Source: Veillonella sp. VA137
GTDB taxonomy: Bacteria > Bacillota > Negativicutes > Veillonellales > Veillonellaceae
Length of the DNA stretch: 64,000 nt
Assembly (NCBI RefSeq): GCF_003992015.1
Contig: NZ_RQVK01000010.1
Span: 1 to 64,000 of the forward strand
Direction of reading: 5' to 3'
Of this stretch, positions 18,451 through 25,855 are shown one piece after another. Position numbers and translations under genes: made by a program. Within the stretch, counting starts at the first letter, position 1; every line of letters starts with the position of its first letter. Below the pieces are notes generated by a model, which worked only from the letters and a program-made list of their open reading frames with translations, had not been told where the DNA came from and searched no databases.

Positions 18451-18624
18451 TTATAAGAGCGCATGCTCTTTTCCAATTTGAATCACTTGTTCTACAGACA
18501 TATTGGTAATACGGGCAATCATCTCTACCGATAATTTTTCACGTAACATACCAATAATAGCCTCTAACATACCTTCGTCTTTTCCCTCACGCCAATATTT
18601 CTTTCGATCCATTTCCAGCTTCAT
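18451..18624 (-). CDS. Possible internally started RpnS-like short product of the first rpn
   Basis: Inside the rpn frame, a GGAGGGG sequence lies seven bases before an in-frame ATG at 18624. Translation there would give a 57-residue C-terminal protein starting MKLEMDRKKYW. Published work on Rpn systems describes such internal short products as antitoxins that dimerise with the full protein. The same arrangement is conserved in the second rpn gene. Expression is inferred. Confidence 0.55.
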   Translation of the reverse strand: MKLEMDRKKYWREGKDEGMLEAIIGMLREKLSVEMIARITNMSVEQVIQIGKEHALL

Positions 18625-19242
18625 ATACTCACCCCTCCATTCCTTACTTTGTTTCACTACATGCACAATCTCATCCATCTGTTGTACTAAACCATCTACT
18701 GGTGGTCTACCATCTACATAGTCTAAAAAATTCTGCAATAATTCCGAAACATCATTCATTTGTGCCTTAGTACTTAAAAATATAGTAGTTAAACCATCTT
18801 CCAATTCTCTGCCCAGTTCTTCTGTACATTTTTTCGTATACGTGTACTTATGGCGCTTTCCAGAAAATATAGGAAACGTACAGATAAAAATGACAAAACA
18901 ATCATTCAATGTCATATAGTCAGCGCCCGTTTCCATAGAATAGTGGTCAATCGCACTATGATAAAACCGTGACCGTTTGATTAACTCTGGCATATTTTTG
19001 TATGTTTGCATTTCAATATTATAGACGGTTCCTCTCTCATCATTGACGTACACATCTAAGCGAATCCCCTTTTCATCAAGGCCAGATTCCATCGTTTTTT
19101 CCGTTTCAATATACGCAATGTCCCGAATAGAAATCTCCAATACCCGTTCTAATAATTCCTTACAAATTGACTTCTCACGCATTACCTTTTCAAAGATAAA
19201 ATTATCTTGAATACTCAACTCATCAAAGGACTTGAATTGCAT
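18451..19242 (-). CDS. Rpn family recombination-promoting nuclease / PD-(D/E)XK transposase-like protein
   Basis: A 263-residue member of the Rpn/YhgA-like family. The nuclease core is visible: D63 in RLDVYVND and E77-x-Q79 in YNIEMQ, after a family-typical start (FKSFDELSIQDNFIFEKVM). Members act as DNA nucleases that promote RecA-independent recombination, and some act against phage with an internally translated short form as antitoxin. The C-terminal region has a REGKDEGMLEAI segment and an HTH-like tail. The start follows GAGCGAGG. The gene sits between direct copies of the nested inverted-repeat elements. A paralogue lies at 60000-60803. Confidence 0.88.
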   Translation of the reverse strand: MQFKSFDELSIQDNFIFEKVMREKSICKELLERVLEISIRDIAYIETEKTMESGLDEKGIRLDVYVNDERGTVYNIEMQTYKNMPELIKRSRFYHSAIDHYSMETGADYMTLNDCFVIFICTFPIFSGKRHKYTYTKKCTEELGRELEDGLTTIFLSTKAQMNDVSELLQNFLDYVDGRPPVDGLVQQMDEIVHVVKQSKEWRGEYMKLEMDRKKYWREGKDEGMLEAIIGMLREKLSVEMIARITNMSVEQVIQIGKEHALL

Positions 19243-19381
19243 AGATATACCTCGCTCTTTGCGTTAATTAAATTATACCACATCTATCATGCAGTACGGT
19301 AGCACACCATGCACCACCTATCCATACAATTCATAAACTGTCACTTATACTCCTTTAAAATTTCCTACTAGTATATATTCT

Positions 19382-19818
19382 TCCAAGGGCCCCAGTTAAG
19401 CGTAGAAAACTTGCGACACCTATATTCATTGAATCGCACAAATACAAGAAGCCCATGGCATGCTCCTGACCAAACACCACAAACTATCCTCTGAGAAACG
19501 CAGTTAGGCGTAGCAGCCTTGTGGCGTTCCTTATTACCTAAATCACACAAACACAAGAAGAGCACGGTGTGCCCCCGAACAAACATTATGAAATACCGTT
19601 TGTGAGGAGTATACCATACTTTTCATTCTCCTGAGGAACGCAGTGATGAGTAGAAAACTTGTGGCACCCATATTGACTGAATTATACAAATATAAAACGA
19701 GCGCGACATATTCCGGAGCAAACCTACCGTAGGATCAGTTTGTGAAGGAATGTGTCGCGCTCGTTCATTTAACCACTCAATGCGTGCCACAAGTTTTCAT
19801 AACATCGCAAGAGACGAT
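19382..19818 (+). repeat. Nested inverted-repeat elements, copy B (two incomplete plus one complete)
   Basis: In order: a left half (19382-19488, inner arm GAAGCCCATGGCATG), then a left half with the AAGAGCACGG arm and a degraded right half (19489-19631), then a complete unit (19632-19818) nearly identical to 18263-18450. The stretch 19489-19818 repeats 18152-18450 in the same direction, so the rpn gene is bracketed by direct repeats of about 300 bases. The 19243-19381 part is the rpn upstream region; no gene is seen in it. Confidence 0.85.
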
Positions 19819-19846
19819 ACAAGTAGTATTTTTTTTAGAAGTATGC

Positions 19847-19976
19847 TAGAATATAGACATAAACAAGAAGAGCCATCAACGTGTCTAAGGCGTTAGGCTC
19901 ATCTCAAACAACTAAAAAAGTGATGATGCCTAACGTGTATAAGTGCTGCGAACACTTATTTTGACGTTAGGCTTTT
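19847..19976 (+). ncRNA. Predicted antisense RNA antitoxin (RatA-like) with its promoter
   Basis: An extended -10 box (TGCTAGAAT, 19844-19852) points to a start near 19859 on the plus strand. The RNA would end at a terminator formed by GCCTAACGT (19928-19936) and ACGTTAGGC (19964-19972), with inner arms ATAAGTG / CACTTAT and a TTTT tail. The roughly 118-base RNA is complementary to the 3' untranslated part of the toxin mRNA encoded opposite, the geometry of TxpA/RatA type I systems. The sequence signals are clear; activity is inferred. Confidence 0.65.
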
Positions 19977-19979
19977 CAC

Positions 19980-20060
19980 TTACATTTGCATATAAGTCAA
20001 AACTGCTACAACAAGCAATCCGAACTGAATTAATAACATTAAAACTTCGAATAGTATCAT
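19980..20060 (-). CDS. Small hydrophobic type I toxin, holin-like toxin family
   Basis: A 26-residue membrane peptide: it starts MILFEVLMLLIQFG, continues with a hydrophobic helix and ends TYMQM. This matches the pattern of the putative holin-like toxins (TxpA-like), which insert in the membrane and depolarise it. The start at 20060 follows a very strong GGGAGGAGGTGG site. Upstream is a TATAAT box (20128-20133). The site is predicted to be hidden in a hairpin, and the leader can pair with the mRNA 3' end. A convergent antisense RNA overlaps the 3' untranslated region. The gene is too short for ordinary gene finders. It lies between nested inverted-repeat copies B and C. Confidence 0.75.
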   Translation of the reverse strand: MILFEVLMLLIQFGLLVVAVLTYMQM

Positions 20061-20127
20061 AGTACCACCTCCTCCCATATTAGGAAGAGATGAGCCCAAC
20101 TCACGTCGGTGACCCTTCTATACTTAG

Positions 20128-20157
20128 ATTATACTACAAAATTTTGCAAATCGTTAA
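20128..20157 (-). promoter_or_regulatory. Predicted promoter of the type I toxin mRNA
   Basis: A perfect TATAAT is present on the minus strand at 20128-20133, with only a weak -35 (TTAACG or TAACGA at 20151-20157). The start would be near 20121, giving a leader of about 60 bases. The leader contains GTTGGGCTCATCT (20088-20100), complementary to 19892-19904 in the 3' part of the same RNA. Confidence 0.5.
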
Positions 20158-20204
20158 TAAATTTTGAAACTTATTCTTATGCATTGTCCACACGCAAACA
20201 AACC

Positions 20205-20497
20205 TTCCCCAAAGGAATGCAGTTAGGCGTAGCAGTCTTTGTGGCAGTACTTTATCGACTACATAATAGCTAACGTAAGATGACCGCAATATACCTCCGA
20301 AGAAACATTATGAAATACCGTTTCTGAGGGGGTGTATTGCGGTCATCCCTTTATCTAATCAGAACCGCCACAAGACTACATAAACTAATAAGTGACGATT
20401 CATTATGAAATACCGTTTGAGAGGGGGTATGCCGTGCTCTTCCCTTTTCTATATTCAGTTAAGAACGCCACAGACTGCATAGCGTTACAAGTGACGT
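20205..20497 (+). repeat. Nested inverted-repeat elements, copy C (complete plus right half)
   Basis: The complete unit (about 20205-20400) has outer arms GTCTTTGTGGC (20235-20245) and GCCACAAGAC (20367-20376), 20-base inner arms (20279-20298 and 20328-20347) whose two mismatches are T-G wobbles, and a GAAAC / GTTTC tip. It is followed by the right half of another unit (20401-20497) whose arm matches the AAGAGCACGG left halves in copies A and B. The element ends one base before the stop codon of the DUF4198 gene. No gene is seen in 20134-20498. Confidence 0.8.
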
Positions 20498-20498
20498 T

Positions 20499-21215
20499 TT
20501 ACTCTGGCTGAATCGTAAAGGACAAGCTAGAGAAGTATTTAGTTTGTTCCCCTTTTGTTTCTGTTGGGAATGCTACTTCTACGCCTACTACGTTCACGCC
20601 GTTAGCAGCTACTGTTACCATGGCTTTACCTTGTGCATCAGCTTGGCTTTCATTAGTCAAATCATTGATAACGTCTTTGATTAATGGAGCGTTAGCATAA
20701 GGCATACCATCTTTGAATACTTGGATTTCGTAAGTATCACCTTTACGCAATGTCAATGGGTTAACGCTTGGAACGATTTCGATTGGCATGTTCAAACGTT
20801 CAGGTTTTACTGCCGCATTCCAATAGTTTACATTATATTTCACAGCATGCGTAGATTTCACCGCATTTGGTACATCTTTCATCATGGCTTTATGCATTTT
20901 GCCATCTTTATCTTTTGTAAAATAGCCATAGTCAAATGTAGTTGCTGTAGTACCTAACATTTCATTTTTCTCAATAGTTACATTGTGTTCATGAGGCATT
21001 ACTTTCATATCCAGTGGATTATATGCTACATCATAAGCTTCAAAGCTTTTTACCATGGATGGTTCGTATGCATTATCTACAGGGCCTTCTCCTAATACCA
21101 ATGTTGGTTGATCAATGCGTTCTGCAAACCACACGCCATGTGCTGATGCATTGGATCCCACAGATACCGCTCCTACTAATGCTAATGCAAGAATTGCTAA
21201 CTTACTTTTTTTCAT
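20499..21215 (-). CDS. Periplasmic DUF4198 domain protein
   Basis: A 238-residue exported protein. It has a classical signal peptide (MKKSKLAILALALVGAVSVG, cleavage near NASA) followed by AHGVWF, the family's typical mature start. A C-terminal immunoglobulin-like segment (LTLRKGDTYEIQVFKDG, then a bacterial Ig-like end) is typical too. DUF4198 proteins are often found with nickel, cobalt or other metal uptake genes, and histidines such as MPHEHNV could bind metal, but no such transporter is next to it here. The start follows AGGAGGG. The promoter carries a TGAGAATCA sequence like half of a Fur site. The exact role is unknown. Confidence 0.8.
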   Translation of the reverse strand: MKKSKLAILALALVGAVSVGSNASAHGVWFAERIDQPTLVLGEGPVDNAYEPSMVKSFEAYDVAYNPLDMKVMPHEHNVTIEKNEMLGTTATTFDYGYFTKDKDGKMHKAMMKDVPNAVKSTHAVKYNVNYWNAAVKPERLNMPIEIVPSVNPLTLRKGDTYEIQVFKDGMPYANAPLIKDVINDLTNESQADAQGKAMVTVAANGVNVVGVEVAFPTETKGEQTKYFSSLSFTIQPE

Positions 21216-21256
21216 GATGGATACCCTCCTATAAAATATAAAATTACAATACTTAC

Positions 21257-21285
21257 ATTGTACATCCTTTGAGAATCACTAGCAA
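21257..21285 (-). promoter_or_regulatory. Predicted promoter of the DUF4198 gene with a Fur-like half site
   Basis: On the minus strand TTGCTA (21280-21285) and TACAAT (21257-21262) are 17 bases apart. TGAGAATCA (plus strand 21270-21278) sits in the spacer, where a bound repressor would block polymerase. A single half site is weak support for Fur control. Confidence 0.45.
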
Positions 21286-21364
21286 TATTTATTTTTAATT
21301 ATGAATTATTTCTATAATTAACTATTGTTTTTATCTATATATTAACAAAACACATATTCATTAA

Positions 21365-21982
21365 TTACAGGATTAGATGAACAATACTTTCAAAAATACC
21401 CAAAATCACTGCAAATACTGGACGAATCACAGCACCTAAGAATCCAAATTGTCCCAATACCAGAATTCCGATAAAGAACCATAGCTGAGCCCCTAATAGT
21501 TTTTCTTGCCACTCATAAGGCAAATATTGCAGTAGCACATAAAATCCAATAAAGCCTGGTACTGGTAACATATTAAAGACCCCAAAGCCTATGCACAAGG
21601 TCACGATATAGGACATGACCATTTGTAAACCAGTGCTTACTGTGCTGACTTGCATAGCGATGGACATTCCCACATAGGCTAGAAACGCCACTAAGATATT
21701 AGCACCTAATCCAGCTAAGGCAATTTGTATCATCGCAGTGCGTGGGTTTTTAAAATGATAGGGAGAAAAGGGAATTGGCTTACTCCACCCTACGCTAGCA
21801 ATAAGCATCACCAAAATACCTAGTACGTCAATATGAGCAAAGGGATTGATTGTATCTCGCCCCCATTGTCTCGGTGTCGTATCCCCTAGATGGATAGCCA
21901 TCTTTGCCTGCGCATAGTTAAATATCGAAATTGCGATAGCAATAGCCGGTAGCATCGCAATATAATGAATCATATCTTTCAT
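21365..21982 (-). CDS. M50 site-2 protease-like membrane protein lacking metal ligands
   Basis: A 205-residue polytopic membrane protein of the short site-2-protease/YwhC type. Family marks are clear: LGDTTPRQWGR, TINPFAHIDVLG, GWSKPIPFSP and FNMLPVPGF. However the HExxH metal site expected just before LGD reads FNYAQA, and the aspartate expected after LPVPG is replaced by isoleucine, so the protein should not be a zinc protease. The start at 21982 follows AAGGAGATATT; an upstream ATG at 22003 would place that site inside the coding part. The reading frame is intact, so this looks like a maintained pseudo-protease. Substrate unknown. Confidence 0.75.
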   Translation of the reverse strand: MKDMIHYIAMLPAIAIAISIFNYAQAKMAIHLGDTTPRQWGRDTINPFAHIDVLGILVMLIASVGWSKPIPFSPYHFKNPRTAMIQIALAGLGANILVAFLAYVGMSIAMQVSTVSTGLQMVMSYIVTLCIGFGVFNMLPVPGFIGFYVLLQYLPYEWQEKLLGAQLWFFIGILVLGQFGFLGAVIRPVFAVILGIFESIVHLIL

Positions 21983-22165
21983 AATATCTCCTTTTAGAAT
22001 CAAACCTATTTTTTATTATACACGATAGGCGTCCTCTTCCTCCATAGGTGATGAAAAATTTCCTGCCAGTCATACACACTCCTACCAGTGAGTAGACAAC
22101 TTGCCCTATTCTATGCATACTGAAAGTAAACTATCTTAACAGCAACGCATACGAGGAGGCCTATT

Positions 22166-23062
22166 ATGAGCAAAGCAAAAAAGTTCATCATTTCGATTCC
22201 CTATGAATTACTGTACCAACTCTATGTAACTCAGCACTTAACTACCAAAGCTATCGCAGATCAATTACACTGTAGTCAAAGTACTATTTGCCAACGACTA
22301 CGAGAGTATGGGATCCCCTTTCACAATAGAACCCCGAATATCCCCAAAGAGGAACTGACTCAACTCTATAAAAGTGGTACATCCATCAAAGCTATAGCTC
22401 AGCACTTTCATGTGTCCCCTCGAACCATCTATAGCCGTTTACATGATTGGCACCTAAAAGAACCTCACCCTAGTCCTTCCCTAACAGCACTACCTATCTC
22501 CTATATCCTAGAATCCTACGATAGAGGATCTAGTGCCGCCATGATTGGTCGAGAATTACAGGTGGCACCTTCTACGATTATTCATGTCTTACAACGTCAT
22601 GGTATTCCTCTACGAAATAGTGTGAAACGCATTGACTTACCTATCGATGATATTTGTCAGCTCTATACGCAACACAAACTCTCTACCATCCATATTGGTA
22701 AACTATATGACGTCAAAGCCTCTACCATTGCCTCGAGATTACGAGAGCAAGGGATTATATTACGTGGGAATAAAGATCAACTTCCTACATACTCCATTAT
22801 TTCTGACTATGTACAAGGTACCACGTTGCAACAGTTAGCGAGCACCTATCAGACTAAGTATCATACTATTCGTAATCTATTAATCCGTCATGGGGTCTAT
22901 CAAAAAGCACGACGTATTCGCGACTTCGCCTATACTATACAGACCTTGCACCAAGAAGAGGCCCTCTCAGTAGCCGAAATTGCCACCCACTATGGTTGCC
23001 ATACAGAAACGATTCGCCGTATCCTCAAAGATATGCCTCCTAAGGAAAAATCTATCCATTGA
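22166..23062 (+). CDS. Protein of six tandem helix-turn-helix modules
   Basis: A 298-residue protein made almost wholly of HTH units of about 45-50 residues, starting near residues 14, 61, 108, 156, 205 and 248. Each shows an aliphatic helix ending in Y or similar, then (S/T)xxxIAxx(Y/H/L), then a recognition-like stretch such as CSQSTICQRLREYGI or VSPRTIYSRLHDW. No catalytic, ligand or membrane domain is visible. Single modules of this type occur in resolvases, homing-endonuclease-associated domains and transposase N-termini; a chain of six is unusual and could read a long DNA site. The start follows GAGGAGG. It is one of the few plus-strand genes, next to a permease on the same strand. Function unknown. 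Confidence 0.7.
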   Translation: MSKAKKFIISIPYELLYQLYVTQHLTTKAIADQLHCSQSTICQRLREYGIPFHNRTPNIPKEELTQLYKSGTSIKAIAQHFHVSPRTIYSRLHDWHLKEPHPSPSLTALPISYILESYDRGSSAAMIGRELQVAPSTIIHVLQRHGIPLRNSVKRIDLPIDDICQLYTQHKLSTIHIGKLYDVKASTIASRLREQGIILRGNKDQLPTYSIISDYVQGTTLQQLASTYQTKYHTIRNLLIRHGVYQKARRIRDFAYTIQTLHQEEALSVAEIATHYGCHTETIRRILKDMPPKEKSIH

Positions 23063-23133
23063 TATCCTTGCTATGCGTTCCAAAGTAACGTATACTAAAA
23101 GTGAATATATCATTTTTTGAAAAGGAGTTCATC

Positions 23134-24069
23134 ATGGAGTATATCTTTGCCCTACTGCCTTACTTTACGATAGGTATCGTAGCAGCGTTTATCTCTCGAT
23201 TCACGGGAATTACTATTTCTTTCTTATTAGTACCAACCCTATTATATTGGGGAGCCACACCCGTAGAAGTGGTGTCATTTATGTTGACATTTACTTTGTA
23301 TAACACATTTACCTTAGAAACACAGGATGTACGATTAGATTTTAAAGAGTTAACCTTCTTTCCAGGTTGGAAGTTAGCGATCCCTCTTGTTATCTCTTTT
23401 GGATTAAGTCTCGTATCTCCGCACTTATCTATCGGTTTATTTATTTTCTTCTTTATCTTGGAATTAGGTGCAGCCTTATACAAACGCATTCCACAAGCAG
23501 AGCGTCCTAGCCTACGACAAATTGGAGTTTCCTCCTTACTTGCAGCTGGTTGGACTATTGTTGGTGTCTTAGCATACCGTCATATTCCTGATACTTGGTA
23601 CTTCCTATTGGTGGGGATTGCTATGTTGGGCTTAACTTGGTTTGCTTACTATGCAGGGGCTAATCGCTATGCTATGCGTCAATCTTGGACTGCTATTTGG
23701 CCATCCTTATCCTTACTATTAGGTGTATTCGGATTGGAAATCTCCTCCTATATTCATGGTGTGAAACGAAATTTCCCATCTCCGTTTGATCGTATTGTAC
23801 CTATGGTCACAGTCATCGGTGCTTTTGCTGGTACCATGGTACTGTTTGTATTAGAAAACCAATTCTCCTTAGCGTCCTTAATTGCTGCCGTTGGTTGTGC
23901 TTTCGGTATCCGCATGTTTGGATACTACGGATTCAGTAAGTCTGGTAAATTCTCTTGGTTAATCATCGGTTTAACCATCCTCATCGTGCTTTGCTTATAT
24001 TTAGTAAGTCCTGCTCCAGTTGGTATGGATACTGGTAACGCTTTATTGCAAGCACCTATTGTAGAATAA
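23134..24069 (+). CDS. TauE/SafE-like membrane permease
   Basis: A 311-residue inner-membrane protein with eight or nine hydrophobic segments. The N-terminal part (IGIVAAFISRFTGITISFLL followed by VPTLL) matches the glycine-rich first half of the TauE/SafE (DUF81) family, which exports or imports small organic anions and sulfur compounds. The start at 23134 follows AAAAGGAG; an upstream GTG at 23101 would have no ribosome site. It follows the six-HTH gene by 71 bases on the same strand and ends before a shared terminator. Substrate cannot be told. Confidence 0.65.
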   Translation: MEYIFALLPYFTIGIVAAFISRFTGITISFLLVPTLLYWGATPVEVVSFMLTFTLYNTFTLETQDVRLDFKELTFFPGWKLAIPLVISFGLSLVSPHLSIGLFIFFFILELGAALYKRIPQAERPSLRQIGVSSLLAAGWTIVGVLAYRHIPDTWYFLLVGIAMLGLTWFAYYAGANRYAMRQSWTAIWPSLSLLLGVFGLEISSYIHGVKRNFPSPFDRIVPMVTVIGAFAGTMVLFVLENQFSLASLIAAVGCAFGIRMFGYYGFSKSGKFSWLIIGLTILIVLCLYLVSPAPVGMDTGNALLQAPIVE

Positions 24070-24118
24070 TCTATAGCTAGCTATAAAGGGAACTACAGCA
24101 AATTAGTTCCCAATACAA

Positions 24119-24161
24119 AAAGAGGAAAGTTGATTAAAAATTATCAACTTTCCTCTTTTTT
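24119..24161. terminator. Bidirectional terminator between convergent genes
   Basis: AGAGGAAAGTTGAT (24121-24134) and ATCAACTTTCCTCT (24143-24156) form a perfect 14-base stem with A and T runs on the two sides. It separates the plus-strand permease from the minus-strand gene at 24168. Confidence 0.9.
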
Positions 24162-24167
24162 ATAAGT

Positions 24168-24509
24168 TTATCCCTGTGAAAAAGCTCCTACAAACTCCCA
24201 AACGCTCATATCTGGCAAATGATTTTGTACACACATGGTTTGCAATGTATCCATACACCATGGTATGGTCACATTCTTCTTCACATACATATAATTATGA
24301 TCATCTTTGGATAAAGCAATTTCTAAATTTAATTGATCCGGATGTTCTTCATCCATAATAGCTTGGACAAAGTGGCAGTTTTCTTTTGGTGTGTCCCAAA
24401 ACAAACTAAAGAACACGCGTTCATCTGCCACAATCTGATGTAGCACTGCTTCTACATCGTTCCAAGTGCCTTGTTCATAGGTTTCTTCATCCGTCACTAA
24501 GCGAAACAT
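24168..24509 (-). CDS. Small hypothetical protein coupled to glmM
   Basis: A 113-residue acidic soluble protein that I do not recognise. It has no signal peptide or membrane segment; it is rich in aromatic residues, with an MSVWEFVGAFSQG end. Its ATG shares one base with the glmM stop (TAATG), so translation is probably coupled to glmM. It is the last gene of the cdaA-cdaR-oxidoreductase-glmM group and is followed by a strong terminator. Confidence 0.75.
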   Translation of the reverse strand: MFRLVTDEETYEQGTWNDVEAVLHQIVADERVFFSLFWDTPKENCHFVQAIMDEEHPDQLNLEIALSKDDHNYMYVKKNVTIPWCMDTLQTMCVQNHLPDMSVWEFVGAFSQG

Positions 24510-25855
24510 TAGGCTTCTCCTTGTTCAATGCGGATTACATCGCCAATACGGTTACATAATTCATCCAGTTGGTCTTGGTCTGGACCTTCTGCCATAATAC
24601 GAATCAATGGCTCTGTACCAGATGGACGCACCAAGATACGACCATTGCTACCTAATTCTTCTTCTGCTTCACGAATAGCATATTGGATGGCTGTATTTGT
24701 TTCCCAACCTGCTTTAGTTAAGACGCGTACATTCACCAACAATTGTGGATATTTCGTCATCAAACCAGCTAGTTCCGATAGGGATTTTCCTTTTTCTTTC
24801 ATGATGGATAAGGTTTGTACCGCTGTCAATAAGCCATCGCCAGTACTGTTGTAGTCCAAGAAGATAACATGACCAGACTGTTCACCACCAATAGAGTAGC
24901 CGTCAGCGAGCATTTTTTCTAATACATAACGGTCTCCTACGGCTGTGCTACATGTTTGCATACCCAATTCTTTAGCCGCCTTATGGAATCCGATATTACT
25001 CATCACTGTGCCTACAATCATATTATCTTTTAGTTTACCTTGTTCTTTCAAATGTAAACCACAAAGCAACATAATTTGGTCACCGTCTAAAATTTGTCCT
25101 TTTTCATCTACCATTAGACAACGATCTGCATCACCATCATTGGCAATCCCCACCTGAGCACCTTCACGAAGCACTGCCTCTTGTAAGCCTTCTAGATGAG
25201 TAGACCCTGCATTGTCGTTAATATTCGTACCAGTTGGTGTTACATTGATAGCAACTACTTCTGCCCCTAATTTACGAAGAATCTTAGGTCCCACATAGGA
25301 AGCTGCCCCATGGGCTCCGTCATAGACAACTTTCAACCCCGTTAAGGCATCGCTAGTGGATACTACGAAGTTTACATATTCTTCCACCCAGTCTTGATGA
25401 TAGAAGATTTGACCAATATCACCTTTTGTTGGTCGTGGCAAGCAATCATCTGCGCTAGCTGTACATAATTTTTCAATTTCATCTTCTACGGCATCTGGCA
25501 ATTTAAATCCATTACCATCAAAGAACTTAATACCATTATCTGGATACGGATTATGGGATGCAGAAATGACAACCCCTGCAGTACATCCTTTCTGACGCAC
25601 TAAATAGGCAATCGCTGGTGTCGGTGCTTCCCCTAAAATGATAACATCTCCACCTACAGCGCAAATACCAGAGGCTAAGGCATTTTCTAGCATACCTCCA
25701 GAAATACGTGTATCACGTCCAATTAAAAAGGTTGGACGTTCTACGGATTGACCAAAGTAAGACGCCGCTGCACGACCTAAATGATAGGCCAACTCTGGCG
25801 TTAAAAATTCATTGACTAAACCTCGTACCCCATCTGTACCGAATAATCTACTCAT
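24509..25855 (-). CDS. glmM: Phosphoglucosamine mutase
   Basis: The 448-residue enzyme converts glucosamine-6-phosphate to glucosamine-1-phosphate for UDP-GlcNAc, peptidoglycan and LPS synthesis. It shows FGTDGVRG at the start, the active phosphoserine loop SASHNP (serine near residue 100), the metal loop NDGDADRC, GGEQSGH and the C-terminal phosphate site RPSGTEPLIR. The start follows AGGAG inside the end of the upstream gene (8-base overlap). In many Firmicutes glmM follows cdaA and cdaR, and CdaA and GlmM interact. glmS, which makes its substrate, is at the right window edge. Confidence 0.97.
   Translation of the reverse strand: MSRLFGTDGVRGLVNEFLTPELAYHLGRAAASYFGQSVERPTFLIGRDTRISGGMLENALASGICAVGGDVIILGEAPTPAIAYLVRQKGCTAGVVISASHNPYPDNGIKFFDGNGFKLPDAVEDEIEKLCTASADDCLPRPTKGDIGQIFYHQDWVEEYVNFVVSTSDALTGLKVVYDGAHGAASYVGPKILRKLGAEVVAINVTPTGTNINDNAGSTHLEGLQEAVLREGAQVGIANDGDADRCLMVDEKGQILDGDQIMLLCGLHLKEQGKLKDNMIVGTVMSNIGFHKAAKELGMQTCSTAVGDRYVLEKMLADGYSIGGEQSGHVIFLDYNSTGDGLLTAVQTLSIMKEKGKSLSELAGLMTKYPQLLVNVRVLTKAGWETNTAIQYAIREAEEELGSNGRILVRPSGTEPLIRIMAEGPDQDQLDELCNRIGDVIRIEQGEA

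Noticed and set aside
19928-19972. Integron attC-like site (GCCTAAC ... GTTAGGC)
   Set aside because: The layout resembles attC boxes, but it is followed by TTTT and sits at the end of an antisense RNA, so a terminator explains it; no integrase or cassette is nearby.
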